Assembly (NCBI GenBank): GCA_965247735.1
Contig: CBDFHN010000001.1
Coordinates: 434,001 to 498,000, forward strand
Direction of reading: 5' to 3'
DNA from: JAOXRU01 sp965247735
GTDB taxonomy: Bacteria; Bacteroidota; Bacteroidia; Flavobacteriales; Flavobacteriaceae
DNA: 64,000 nucleotides
Below are positions 18,603 to 29,000 of the stretch, one piece after another (the stretch's first letter is position 1; each line of letters begins with the position of its first letter). The notes below the pieces were generated by a model. The model saw nothing but the letters and a program-made list of their open reading frames with translations, was not told where the DNA came from and made no database searches. The translations under genes were made by a program, and so were the position numbers.

Positions 18603-19172
18603 ATGAATAAAGTTACCCTAGTATTGCTAATCTTATTTTTAAGTACCACAGTAACCGCTCAAGAAGAAAATGGAACACAGCAATTTTGGAATTCTTTGCA
18701 AGAATTATGCGGAAAATCTTTTGAAGGTAAGATGGTATTGCCAAAAGAAGATAAACAGTTTGGAGGAAAACGTTTGGTAATGGATGTTCGCTATTGTAGT
18801 GATACGGTAATAAAAATTCCTTTTTTTGTTGGTGATGATAAATCCAGAACATGGGTATTGACTTATGAAAATGATAGGATTTTATTAAAACACGATCACA
18901 GGCATAAAGATGGTTCTGAAGATAAAGTAACCCAGTATGGAGGTCTGTCTACCAATTCTGGACAAGCAACAATTCAAGTTTTTCCTGCTGATGAGCAAAC
19001 AACAAAATTACTTCCAAAGGCATCAACAAATGTTTGGTGGATAACAGTAAGTGACAAGGAGTTTACCTATAACTTAAGAAGATTAGGTTCTGATACAGTC
19101 TTTAAAGTAGTTATGGATTTAACAAAAACAGTTGAAAACCCAGGAAAGCCATGGGGATGGGAAGGGAAATAG
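18603..19172 (+). CDS. Secreted protein of unknown function
   Basis: The protein has 189 residues. A signal peptide runs to about residue 20 (LSTTVTAQ). The mature part contains FWNSLQELCGKSFEGK, a single second Cys in MDVRYCSD (possible disulfide with C36) and an HDHRHKDGSED segment that could bind a metal. It is not recognised as a named family. It follows the MFS gene by 12 bases and ends five bases before the convergent regulator gene. Confidence 0.75.
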   Translation: MNKVTLVLLILFLSTTVTAQEENGTQQFWNSLQELCGKSFEGKMVLPKEDKQFGGKRLVMDVRYCSDTVIKIPFFVGDDKSRTWVLTYENDRILLKHDHRHKDGSEDKVTQYGGLSTNSGQATIQVFPADEQTTKLLPKASTNVWWITVSDKEFTYNLRRLGSDTVFKVVMDLTKTVENPGKPWGWEGK

Positions 19173-19177
19173 AAAAA

Positions 19178-19876
19178 TCAGCCCCATTTTGCTTTAATAT
19201 CCTTATACTTTGTTCTACCAATTGGTAGGTTTTTATCATTTTTAAGAATGGCACTATACTTACTTCCAGATTCTACCACAATTTCTTTAACCTCAGTCAT
19301 TTTTACTAAATATGATTTATGAATACGTTCAAATGTATCGGGTAATAATTGTGCTAACTTGTCTAATGATTTATCGTGCAGTTCCTTTTTTCCATTCTTT
19401 AAAAAGAGCTCAGTATAGGATCCAGCTCCTTTGGCATAAATGAGTTCTTCAACAGGAATAAGTTGAATACCACTTTTTTTCTTTACACCTAAAAACTTGA
19501 TATTTCTATTTTCAGTTTTTTCATGTAATAATACTCTATTAAAAGCCTGTTCAAGCCTTTGTTGATTGAATGGTTTTGGAACAAAATCTAAAACTCCATA
19601 TTCAAAAGCAGAAATGGCTCTGTCTTTATGAGCCGATATAATAATAGTATGAAAAGATTCAGAAACGGCTTTTGCTAAGATATCAAATCCATTTTCACCA
19701 TTAAGATTAAGATCTAACAGTACAATATCAATATGATTGTTTTCAATAAAATCTAATGCAGCATTTAATTCATCAACTCTAGTAAGGGAATCTAAACTGC
19801 TGCTGAAAAAATTCTTAACCATTCGTTCTATGCGTTTGGCTATTCTTGTTTCGTCTTCAATAATTAAGATATGCAT
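19178..19876 (-). CDS. LytTR-family response regulator (peptidase/receptor circuit)
   Basis: The protein has 232 residues: receiver domain (E7-D8, phosphoacceptor D55 in VLLDLNLNGENG, K in VPKPFN) and a LytTR domain from about residue 125 (YAKGAGSYTEL, ERIHKSYLV, LPIGRTKYK). It lies five bases after the end of the kinase gene and belongs to its operon. Its probable DNA targets are the paired GCAGTTGA boxes at 21653-21682 and 23306-23335, which match eight of nine positions of the known LytTR half-site consensus. These are inferred from sequence only. Confidence 0.93.
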   Translation of the reverse strand: MHILIIEDETRIAKRIERMVKNFFSSSLDSLTRVDELNAALDFIENNHIDIVLLDLNLNGENGFDILAKAVSESFHTIIISAHKDRAISAFEYGVLDFVPKPFNQQRLEQAFNRVLLHEKTENRNIKFLGVKKKSGIQLIPVEELIYAKGAGSYTELFLKNGKKELHDKSLDKLAQLLPDTFERIHKSYLVKMTEVKEIVVESGSKYSAILKNDKNLPIGRTKYKDIKAKWG

Positions 19877-19881
19877 ATGAT

Positions 19882-21558
19882 CTAATGGTATATTTTAATT
19901 TCATTAATCCATCCTTCTGTTACCGCTTTAGATAAATATTCCCATTTATCAGTATAACTTTCTGTTAACCTAGCTTTAATATATTTACTTCCTGTACCGT
20001 CTACAATGGTTTTTGTGCTATTTCTAACTTTTGCATAGGTTAGTAAAGTATATAAATTATATTTTTTTGTTGCTTCATAAGATAGTTTAAACGTAATACT
20101 ATTATTCTCTAGCGGTATACAATGTGTAATTCCATTTTCTATAAGGGTATGAAGTATTGCTGGTGGAATTTCATCATTTGCATTTATTCCTTCTTCTTGC
20201 CATATATAATCCACTTCTTTTCTATATTTCATAATCTCTAAATGAGTGCGACAAAGATCAATTTCCTGGCGAATAGGAATTAGTGTTTTGTTTTCAATTT
20301 GATTTAATAAATCAAATTCTTTGGCTAATGCTTCTATAAATAGCACTCCTTTTTTGGGAGATTCTTCTACCCAATCTATTAGTGAAGTAAGGCTATTCAT
20401 TAAAAAATGAGGTTGAATATTTTTCTTGAGCAATTCTAATCGCAAGCGGGTAGATTGTACTAGAGAATTTTCATAGGCAATGCGTTGTTCTTTAGCTTTA
20501 ATAGCTAGAATATAAAACATGCCGAGTAGTATAACTCCAAAACCAGCAAAAAGACTAGTGTCAAAATAAGCGTATTTATAAATTAAAGCACAAACTAGTA
20601 TTGATAAAAGCACAATTAAAGCGCCTTTGTTTTTATTATAAACTCCCCATAAAACTATGGCAATACAGAAAAACCACATGGTTACTGCCATATTTATAGC
20701 TGTAAAGTCATAATGGTCATGTGCTCTTGTAAAGACATATGTTAGGAATATAGTATATAATGCTAATAGTAGTTTACGCTTTGGAAAGGGAAACTGGATA
20801 GAAAAATATATAGGAACTAGTATAGCAATAGTAAAGAGCAGAAAACCAATAATTTCCAACCTTAAATGGTGTTGACTATAATGTATAGGCACATAAGTTC
20901 TTACAAATTCCATCATGATTAGTGCAAAAAATAGAAAGCAAGAAATACTAAAAATTAGTATGGGGTATTCTTTTTTATTGCCTAGAAATAGAAAAAAGAA
21001 ATACAATGCAGCAATCAAGAATGCACCAGCAAAAATATGCATAAATGCCGCATGGATAAGTGGAAACGTTAATATATGGTTATAATCTTTAATCCAGAAA
21101 GCCATAAAGGTTTCTTCAGGTTCATAATACAAACTCTTTCTAACAGCTAGTTGGTGAATTCCTTTTTGCAACAATTTGTTTGGAATGCTAAAGTGTGCCC
21201 ACATTACTCCTGAAAGTTCTTTGTCTTTTTCTTGGCCTGGATTTCCATTTTTTCCAACAAGAACTCCATCCCAAAAAACCTCATATGCTCCTAAAGAATT
21301 AAATTGAATAGCATAGGTTTCTAATGGAATTGTTGTTTCCGTTATTTCTACTTTTGTGCGTATCCAAAAAACTTCAGCTCCTTTTATCTCAATATCTTTT
21401 TTCCAATCAGATTCATCTATCCTTAGTGCAGACCATTCTTTTTGATCTCCTATTTTGTAAACAGACTTACCACGTTGAGATATTGGTTCTTTTCGGCAAG
21501 AACTACAAAATAGAACAAGTACAACAATCAAAAAACGGAAGCTATATTTAATATTCAT
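19882..21558 (-). CDS. Lipoprotein-like 7TM sensor histidine kinase of the LytS type
   Basis: The protein has 558 residues. It opens with a hydrophobic segment ending in FCSSC, which could be a lipobox. A beta-rich extracellular domain (about 35-155, WIRTKVEI, VFWDGVLVG) follows, of the jelly-roll kind seen in 7TMR-DISM sensors. About seven membrane helices span residues 165-370. The cytoplasmic part has LLKKNIQPHFLMNSLTSL (phosphoacceptor His) and a degenerate ATPase with TLIENGITHC; the glycine-rich lid is less clear than in the other two kinases. The extracellular domain suggests it senses a carbohydrate or peptide outside the inner membrane. It faces away from the S41 peptidase gene. Confidence 0.88.
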   Translation of the reverse strand: MNIKYSFRFLIVVLVLFCSSCRKEPISQRGKSVYKIGDQKEWSALRIDESDWKKDIEIKGAEVFWIRTKVEITETTIPLETYAIQFNSLGAYEVFWDGVLVGKNGNPGQEKDKELSGVMWAHFSIPNKLLQKGIHQLAVRKSLYYEPEETFMAFWIKDYNHILTFPLIHAAFMHIFAGAFLIAALYFFFLFLGNKKEYPILIFSISCFLFFALIMMEFVRTYVPIHYSQHHLRLEIIGFLLFTIAILVPIYFSIQFPFPKRKLLLALYTIFLTYVFTRAHDHYDFTAINMAVTMWFFCIAIVLWGVYNKNKGALIVLLSILVCALIYKYAYFDTSLFAGFGVILLGMFYILAIKAKEQRIAYENSLVQSTRLRLELLKKNIQPHFLMNSLTSLIDWVEESPKKGVLFIEALAKEFDLLNQIENKTLIPIRQEIDLCRTHLEIMKYRKEVDYIWQEEGINANDEIPPAILHTLIENGITHCIPLENNSITFKLSYEATKKYNLYTLLTYAKVRNSTKTIVDGTGSKYIKARLTESYTDKWEYLSKAVTEGWINEIKIYH

Positions 21559-21642
21559 AATCGTTTGGGGCTTAAAATCAGTATTCAGTTTAAGATTGTA
21601 GTTACTATTATATTGTAATTGTAAAACTAAATTAAATAATAG

Positions 21643-21727
21643 ACTTATAAATGCAGTTGATACAATTATAGAGCAGTTGATATAATAGAGCTTGTTAAAT
21701 AAGGATTAAGCAACGATTTTTGTTGTA
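21643..21727 (+). promoter_or_regulatory. 85-bp control block, copy A, with paired GCAGTTGATA boxes
   Basis: GCAGTTGATA occurs at 21653 and 21673, exactly 20 bp apart. The first 38 bases of the block (21643-21680) are identical to copy B at 23296-23333, and the right end (CAACGATTTTTGTTGTA) is nearly conserved. The block lies between the divergent LytS kinase gene and the S41 peptidase gene. Direct repeats of this type and spacing are how LytTR regulators bind. Control by the neighbouring regulator is inferred. Confidence 0.7.
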
Positions 21728-21828
21728 ATTAGTTGAAAAACAACAGCTATGTTCTATAGTTTTATCATCTTTATGATGGTGTTTTTAACAAGTTGCATGT
21801 ATCAATTTTAACAAATCCAATTAAAACA

Positions 21829-23244
21829 ATGAGAAACATTAAAATCCTATCCTTTCTAATAATCATTTTAATATTTAGTTCATGTAATGAAGGGTTAAAA
21901 GTAAATAATAATCTAAAACCAAGCGGAGTTTGGAAACAAATTGGATATGGAAATATAATTGATTTAAATGATTCTATTATTAAAGTTTATGATATAACCA
22001 AACAAAACTGTAACCTATCTAAAGTAGAAGAAATTCTTGATTTTGGAAGAATAAAAAATTATACAAAAGATACATTAATAATTCAACATGGAATTGATAA
22101 TTGGAAGTTTATAAAATTGAAAAAACTGCCAGAATTGTGTAGTAAAACCATAAAAGTTAATAATGACCCAAAGCATAATTTCCAATCTTTTTGGGACACT
22201 TTTAATGAGCATTATTCTTCGTTTGAAATAAAAGGGATTAATTGGAAAGCAGTATATGATAAATATGAACCTACAGTTTCTAAAAAGACAACAAATGTAG
22301 AGCTGTATGCAATTTTTCAAGAAATGATTGCTCTTTTGAATGATGGACATGTAAAAATGGAAATGCCTGAGATAATAAAGGAGGATTATGAAAAACAAAT
22401 AACCAAAAAAGAAAAGAAGTATTCCAAATTAGAAGAATTCCAATTAAATAAAGAGATAGCAGAATTTTATGTTGATAGTTTACGAAACTATAATGCTGGA
22501 ACGGTAAGGTATGGAATCATAAATAAAAACGTAGGATACCTCCAGATTAATGCAATGTTTGCTTTGGCTGATTATAATTTACCTCAAGATTTGGACTTTA
22601 GAAGTTTTTGGGGGAAGTATTGGGAAAAGGCAGATAATATTCCTGATGAAATAAAAAGAGAAAATGAAGTAGCTGGAATTAATGCAGTTTTAGATGTTAT
22701 AATACAAGAATTATCAGGAGTAGAATCATATATTTTAGATTTGCGTTTTAATAATGGAGGAAAAGATGGAGTGGCACTTGCTATTTTGAATCATTTTGCT
22801 ACTACTGAAAAGGTTTTATTTACCAAGAAAGCAAGGCTGGAAGATGAATTTACAAAAAAACAAGAAATTGCTGTTGTTCCGTCCGAGCATAATTTTACAG
22901 GAAATGTTTATTTATTGACAAGTAATAATACTGCAAGTGCTTCAGAAATTTTGGTTTTGGGTTCTTTAGAACTCCCAAACTTTGTAAAAATAGGATCTCA
23001 AACTATTGGAGAGTTTTCATCAACTCTAGATAAAACATTGCCAAATGGTTGGGAATATGAGTTTTCTAACGAAGTATACCAAGATTTGGAAGGTAACAGT
23101 TATGAAAATATTGGTATTTCTCCTGATTATGGAATAATGTATTCGAATAACAGATTCACCTTATTAGATCAACTAACTAAAGATTTAAAAAACAAGAAAG
23201 ACAGGGCAATTGATTTGGCACTAAAACTTGAAAAAGAGAAATAA
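21829..23244 (+). CDS. S41-family peptidase, predicted lipoprotein
   Basis: The protein has 471 residues from the ATG at 21829, chosen because it starts at a lipoprotein signal (IIILIFSSCNEG); an upstream ATG at 21793 adds a polar leader. The tail-specific protease core has LNDGHVKMEM, VGYLQINAMF, YILDLRFNNGG and the nucleophile region NNTASASEIL. The place of the usual catalytic Lys (GKG) reads IGEFSS, so a tricorn-like rather than Ser-Lys mechanism is likely, or it is altered. It is transcribed from the control block shared with the TonB receptor and is the partner of that circuit. A shorter relative is at 59827. Confidence 0.87.
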   Translation: MRNIKILSFLIIILIFSSCNEGLKVNNNLKPSGVWKQIGYGNIIDLNDSIIKVYDITKQNCNLSKVEEILDFGRIKNYTKDTLIIQHGIDNWKFIKLKKLPELCSKTIKVNNDPKHNFQSFWDTFNEHYSSFEIKGINWKAVYDKYEPTVSKKTTNVELYAIFQEMIALLNDGHVKMEMPEIIKEDYEKQITKKEKKYSKLEEFQLNKEIAEFYVDSLRNYNAGTVRYGIINKNVGYLQINAMFALADYNLPQDLDFRSFWGKYWEKADNIPDEIKRENEVAGINAVLDVIIQELSGVESYILDLRFNNGGKDGVALAILNHFATTEKVLFTKKARLEDEFTKKQEIAVVPSEHNFTGNVYLLTSNNTASASEILVLGSLELPNFVKIGSQTIGEFSSTLDKTLPNGWEYEFSNEVYQDLEGNSYENIGISPDYGIMYSNNRFTLLDQLTKDLKNKKDRAIDLALKLEKEK

Positions 23245-23295
23245 AAAAGGTTCTGTTTTTTGGGGAATTAAGAGAACAATATATTCATCAAAAAT

Positions 23296-23380
23296 ACTTA
23301 TAAATGCAGTTGATACAATTATAGAGCAGTTGAAGTAATTGTACTTGTAAAAGAAGTCTAAAGCAACGAATTTTGCTGTA
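23296..23380 (+). promoter_or_regulatory. 85-bp control block, copy B, before the TonB receptor gene
   Basis: The same 85-bp layout as copy A: boxes GCAGTTGATA (23306) and GCAGTTGAAG (23326), 20 bp apart, and the right-hand AAGCAACGAATTTTGCTGTA. It ends 22 bases before the receptor start codon. The identical 38-bp core between two promoters 1.65 kb apart suggests either duplication of a promoter or selection for a shared operator. Confidence 0.7.
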
Positions 23381-23402
23381 TATCAAACAAAAATCGAAGT
23401 TT

Positions 23403-25799
23403 ATGACACGCAATTTTATTACCTTATTACTTGTACTCACTTTATGGCATAGTAGTGCACAACAGAATAAAAAGGGTGGAGCTAGTATTTCTGGAAAGCT
23501 TATTGAACAAGCTACTAATCAATCCCTTCCATTTGCATCCATTGTATTAAAAGATAATAACAAACAATTAATAGAAGGTGTAATTACTGATGAAAACGGA
23601 AGTTATATTCTGAGGGGTATTTCTGTAGGATCATATAATTTAACTGCTGATTATAATGGCTTTAAGACCATATCATTACCGATTACAATTATAAAAAACA
23701 ATCAGAAATTAGTTTTAGAGACCATTTCATTAGAACAAGATGCTACGGAGCTTAATGAAGTGGTGGTGACAGGTGAAATTTCTGAAGTTTCTTTACGAAT
23801 GGATAAAAAAATATTTAAAGTAGGTAAGGATGTATTGTCACAAAGTACATCGGTATCCGAAGTATTAGAAAATGTGCCTTCCGTTGCTGTAGATCCATCT
23901 GGAGCTGTTCGTTTACGTGGTAATACCAATGTTACTATATTGATAAACGGGAGGAGATCGGGCTTAACATCAGCTCAGGCATTAGAACAGTTGCCTTCCG
24001 AAAATGTAGATAGAATAGAAGTAATAACAACACCGTCAGCAAGATATGACGCTTCTGGATCTGCAGGAATAATAAATATTATTTTAAAGAAAAACACAAA
24101 AGGAGGACTTACAGGTAGAGTAGGTGCTACCATAGGTTATCCTGCGGATTATAGAGCTACAGGGAGCTTAAATTATAAAGCAGATAGGCTGAATCTATTT
24201 GGTACACTGGGAATAAGATATACCGATTATGAAGGCGATTATAGCAAAGAACAACAGACAACAAGAGCTAATCAGTCTGTTTTTTTAAATCAAGTCCAAG
24301 ATCAACATAGACATGATGATGGAAAATGGATCTATGTTGGAGCTGATTATTACTTTAATGATAAAAATACCATAACACTGGCTTTTTTAAGAAACCAAAC
24401 TGAAGATACAGATGTTACCGATTTTATCTATGATTATAGTTCTGCTACAAAAAGTATTGATAGTACTTTAATTACTGATGGAAATTCTAATGAGCATAGA
24501 TCATATAATCAATTGGAATTAAACTATACCAAAACATTTGATAAGGAAGATAGAAAGTTAACTTTTGATTTACAGTACGATTTTTGGGATAGTACAATGA
24601 AATGGGATGTTTTAACGAATAAAACTTTTCCGATTACGGAGTCAATTTTTAATTTAAAAACAACTTCTACAGACAAAAATAATGATATCGCCATACAAAC
24701 AGATTATATTACACCATTAGGAGAAAAATCTAAATTAGAATTGGGTGTTAAATTAGAAAGTAGAAATGTTGATGATAGTTTTATAGCTAGAGAATTTGTA
24801 AATAATGCTTATACAATAATACCTGGATTGGATAATTCTTTATCTTATGATGAACAAATAATAGGAGCATATGTTCAATATGGAAGTAAATTAGGGAAAT
24901 TTAGTTATTTATTGGGTTTACGAGTTGAAGATACCAAGGTTGATATTAAAAACACAGAATCAAATTTTGGCACTACTAATACCTATACAGATCTATTTCC
25001 AACATTAAATATTGGCTATGTATTGAGTGAGAAAACTAATATAGGCCTTAATTATAGTAAACGTATCAATAGACCTTCGTTATGGCAGTTAAATCCGTTT
25101 TCTGAGATTGAAGACTTTAATACTCGATATTATGGTAATCCTACTTTAAAACCTGCATATACTAATGCTGTAGAATTTTCTACATTATACAAAGGTGACG
25201 TTTTAACATTAAATCCAAGTATTTATTATTCACATACAACCAATACTACTCAATGGTATACGATTCAAAATGATGCTAATATTTTTGAAAGCACACTTAT
25301 AAATTTGGATAAAGAAACTAGATTTGGTGTAGAGTTATCGGTATCATATGCTCCTTTAAAATGGTTGAGTTTTAGTGGTGATTTTAACGCTTATAATTTT
25401 AGCCAAGAAGGTATGGTAAGCAACCGTAGTTTAGATTTTAATAACAATACATGGTTTAGTTCTTTAAGTACAAGAATAAAAATGGGGATGGGATTAACTT
25501 TTCAGAGTAGGTTCAATTACCAAGGAGAAGAACGTAATGCTCAAGCTATAGACAAAGAAGTATGGTTTATAAATGCTGGACTAAGCAAAAAGTTATTTAA
25601 GAATAAGGCAAACTTATCGTTTAGAGCAAGCAATATTTTTAACACTAGAAAATCAAAAAGTACAACCACGGGAACTAATTTTTTAGTAAATGAAATAAGA
25701 AGCAGAAATGCTGCAAGATGGGCACTTAGTTTTACTTATAAATTTGATGGCAAAACAAGCTTTAAAAATAGAAATGCACAACGTAGTAATAGAAATTAA
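23403..25799 (+). CDS. TonB-dependent outer-membrane receptor
   Basis: The protein has 798 residues from the ATG at 23403 (signal peptide to SSAQQ; the earlier ATG at 23373 only adds a leader). It has a CarboxypepD_reg-like domain (about 25-110, ISGKLIEQATNQSLP), a plug domain with VPSVAVDPSGAVRLRG and VITTPSARYDASG, and a long beta-barrel ending in FTYKFDG plus a basic tail. The barrel type matches the Bacteroidota family annotated as outer membrane beta-barrel protein (PF14905). The ligand is unknown. No SusD partner is adjacent. It shares its control block with the S41 peptidase, suggesting uptake or sensing of a peptide. Confidence 0.93.
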   Translation: MTRNFITLLLVLTLWHSSAQQNKKGGASISGKLIEQATNQSLPFASIVLKDNNKQLIEGVITDENGSYILRGISVGSYNLTADYNGFKTISLPITIIKNNQKLVLETISLEQDATELNEVVVTGEISEVSLRMDKKIFKVGKDVLSQSTSVSEVLENVPSVAVDPSGAVRLRGNTNVTILINGRRSGLTSAQALEQLPSENVDRIEVITTPSARYDASGSAGIINIILKKNTKGGLTGRVGATIGYPADYRATGSLNYKADRLNLFGTLGIRYTDYEGDYSKEQQTTRANQSVFLNQVQDQHRHDDGKWIYVGADYYFNDKNTITLAFLRNQTEDTDVTDFIYDYSSATKSIDSTLITDGNSNEHRSYNQLELNYTKTFDKEDRKLTFDLQYDFWDSTMKWDVLTNKTFPITESIFNLKTTSTDKNNDIAIQTDYITPLGEKSKLELGVKLESRNVDDSFIAREFVNNAYTIIPGLDNSLSYDEQIIGAYVQYGSKLGKFSYLLGLRVEDTKVDIKNTESNFGTTNTYTDLFPTLNIGYVLSEKTNIGLNYSKRINRPSLWQLNPFSEIEDFNTRYYGNPTLKPAYTNAVEFSTLYKGDVLTLNPSIYYSHTTNTTQWYTIQNDANIFESTLINLDKETRFGVELSVSYAPLKWLSFSGDFNAYNFSQEGMVSNRSLDFNNNTWFSSLSTRIKMGMGLTFQSRFNYQGEERNAQAIDKEVWFINAGLSKKLFKNKANLSFRASNIFNTRKSKSTTTGTNFLVNEIRSRNAARWALSFTYKFDGKTSFKNRNAQRSNRN

Positions 25800-26039
25800 T
25801 TGGTTCTATTCATGAATTGTATAAATGTGTTGTTGTTTTTTTTAAAAATTCATCGACACATTTATGTCGTTTAACGGTATAAAAAAATAACAAAAATGCA
25901 ATTCATGCGATTTTTATGCGAATAAGCCATTTACCTGGTAAAAGAGTAAAATAACATACTATTATTAGTATATTTAGCGTTAGTATTTCATTAAACCACA
26001 AGTATTACCTCTTATAAATAAAACCATAAGATGTAATTA

Positions 26040-29000
26040 ATGAAATTGATTTGTTACTCATTTATAATAGGTAATTTCTTATTTTTTGTACTGACATTAA
26101 CTAGTTTTGATTCTCTCCTCAAAGAGGATTTATCAAATTCAATAGTTAACGAAAAGAAGGAATATGCTCATAAGAGTTATACTAATGAAGCTATTACTAG
26201 TAGCCAAGTAGGTATAGCTTGCCAAACTGTTATTGCAAAAATTGATAGTTCTATACCAGCTTCTGAAACGGATGGATCTATAAAACTTTGTAAAGATCAG
26301 GAACTAACACTTAACGGTAGTGGCGAGTTTTTAACATCAATTACAGATCCAGGAGCAATATATACATGGGATTTAGGAGATGGAAGAACTCTTAATGGAA
26401 CTACAGTAACGTTTTCGTATGCAACTTCTGGAATCTATCTCGTTAATCTAACAGTTGAAGATTCTAATGGATGTTTTAGTAGCAATCTTATAAATAAAAA
26501 TGTAAAAGTTGCTGCAGCTCCAGATTTTTCGGAAATGGCAGCAACTAAAGATAGTATATGCTTGGGAGAAAGTACTACCATTACAGGAATAGTATCTATA
26601 ATTAAATGTACGCCTCCAGTAAGTGGTTTGGTAGAATTACCAGATGGAATTGGAACAAGCTATAAAAGTTGTATTCCTGTCGATTGTTTTTTAACTGATC
26701 AGAAGTTAGTCTCTATAGCTGATTTAATAAGTATATGTTTAAATATAGAGCATTCTTATTTTGGGGACATAAATATAAAAATTATTAGCCCAGATGGAAA
26801 AGAAGCTTCTTTAGTTAAGTATAATGAACTTGATACTCCTTCTAAATATTTGGGAAGCCCTAATCAAGATGGCGAAAATGGAAATGTACCTGGTATAGGT
26901 GAGGATTATTGTTTTTCTATGGATGGTGCAGTAATACTCAGGAGTGCAGATGTAGAACCAGATAAAAGAGGTACTGTACCCAACCATTCTTTTAAGGCTG
27001 GTTTGTATCTACCTGAAGAATCGCTTACTGCACTTATTGGCAGTCCATTAAATGGAGATTGGTGTATTGAAGTAAACGATTATATTGAAGGTGATGATGG
27101 TAATATGTTTTCTTGGAGTTTAAGTTTTTCAGATGAATTATTAGGCTTTGCTCCGGCAATTGTTTCAGAAACTTGGGATGCTTCAACAACTATAACAAGT
27201 ACTTCTGGAAAAACAATAACAGTAACACCTACTACCTTAGGCAAAACGTGCTACACCTATAGAGTTCTAGACGATTTTGGTTGTGAGTATACCAAAGAGA
27301 TTTGTATTGATGTTTTTGATGCTCCTCTTTCAAATGCTGTTTCTGATATTGTAATTTGTGATGATAGTACTAATGATGGTTTGGCAGAGTTTAATTTAGA
27401 AAGTCAGAATACAACTATCTTAGGAACACAAGATCCTAATGATTTTAAGGTAACTTACCATATTTTACAAGCTGATGCAGATGCAGGAACAAATGCTTTG
27501 GCAAGTCCATATACAAGTGGAAATACTACAATCTATACCCGATTAGAAAACAAAAACAACAGTTCTTGTATAGATACCAGTGTCAACTTTAAGTTGGTGG
27601 TAGATCAATTGCCAGTAGCAAATACAGCAACGGTAAAAAAACAATGCGTAATTGCGGGACAACTAGGTGTTTTTGATCTTAGTAGTTATGCAACTGAAAT
27701 TCTAGGAGGTCAAGATGCCAACGATTTTATATTGAGTTTTCATAGTTCGTCTTTAGAAGCTATCAATAATACAAGTCCAATAGCGAGTCCATATACAACA
27801 GGAAATACTAAGGTTTATGTTCGTTTGACTAATAAATTAAATACGACGTGTGTAGATACTAGTGTAAGTTTTGATTTAGAAATCTACGATATCCCAGTAA
27901 GCAATGCAGTTTCAGATCTAGTACTTTGTGATGATAGTACTAATGATGGTTTGGCAACATTCACTTTAGACGACCAGAATACTATCATTTTAGGAGCACA
28001 AGATGCAAATGATTTTAGTGTAAGTTATTACAGTTCACAAGCTGATGCAGATACAGGAACAAATCCTTTGGTAAGTCCTTATCAAAGTGGAAATACTACA
28101 ATCTATACCCGATTAGAAAACAAAAACAATGGTTCTTGTATAGATACTAGCGAAAATTTTGAATTGGTAGTAAATGTATTGCCAGTAGCAAAGACACCAA
28201 CTGATAAAAAGCAATGTGTAATTGCAGGACAACAAGGCATTTTTGATCTTGATAGCTATGCAACTGAGATTTTAGGTACTCAAGACGCCAGCGATTTTAT
28301 ATTGAGTTTTCATAGTTCATCTTTAGAAGCTATCAATAATACAACTCCAATATCGAGTCCATATACCACTGGAAATACTATGGTTTATGTTCGTTTGGCT
28401 AATAAATTGAATACAACATGTGTAGATACTAGTGTAAGTTTTGATTTAGAAATCTACGATATCCCAGTAAGCAATGCAGTATCGGACTTAGTGCTTTGTG
28501 ATGATAGTACTAATGATGGTTTGGCAACATTCAATTTGGAAAGTCAGAATACTACTATATTAGGAGCACAAGATGCAAATGGTTTTAAGCTAAGTTATTA
28601 CAATTCACAAGCTGATGCTGATGCAGGAACAAATCCTTTGGCAAGTCTGTATACAAGTGGAAATACAACAATATATACTCGATTAGAGAACAAAAATAAT
28701 AATTCTTGTGTAGATACTGGCGAAAATTTTGAATTGGTAGTAAATGTATTGCCAGTAGCAAATACAGCAACTGTTAAAAAGCAATGTGTAATTGCAGGAC
28801 AACAAGGCATTTTTGATCTTGATAGCTATGCGACTGAGATTTTAGGTACTCAAGACGCCAGCGATTTTATATTGAGTTTTCATAGTTCATCTTTAGAAGC
28901 TATCAATAATACAACTCCAATAGCGAGTCCATATACCACAGGAAATACTACTGTTTATGTTCGTTTGGCTAATAAAATGAATACAACATGTGTAGATACT

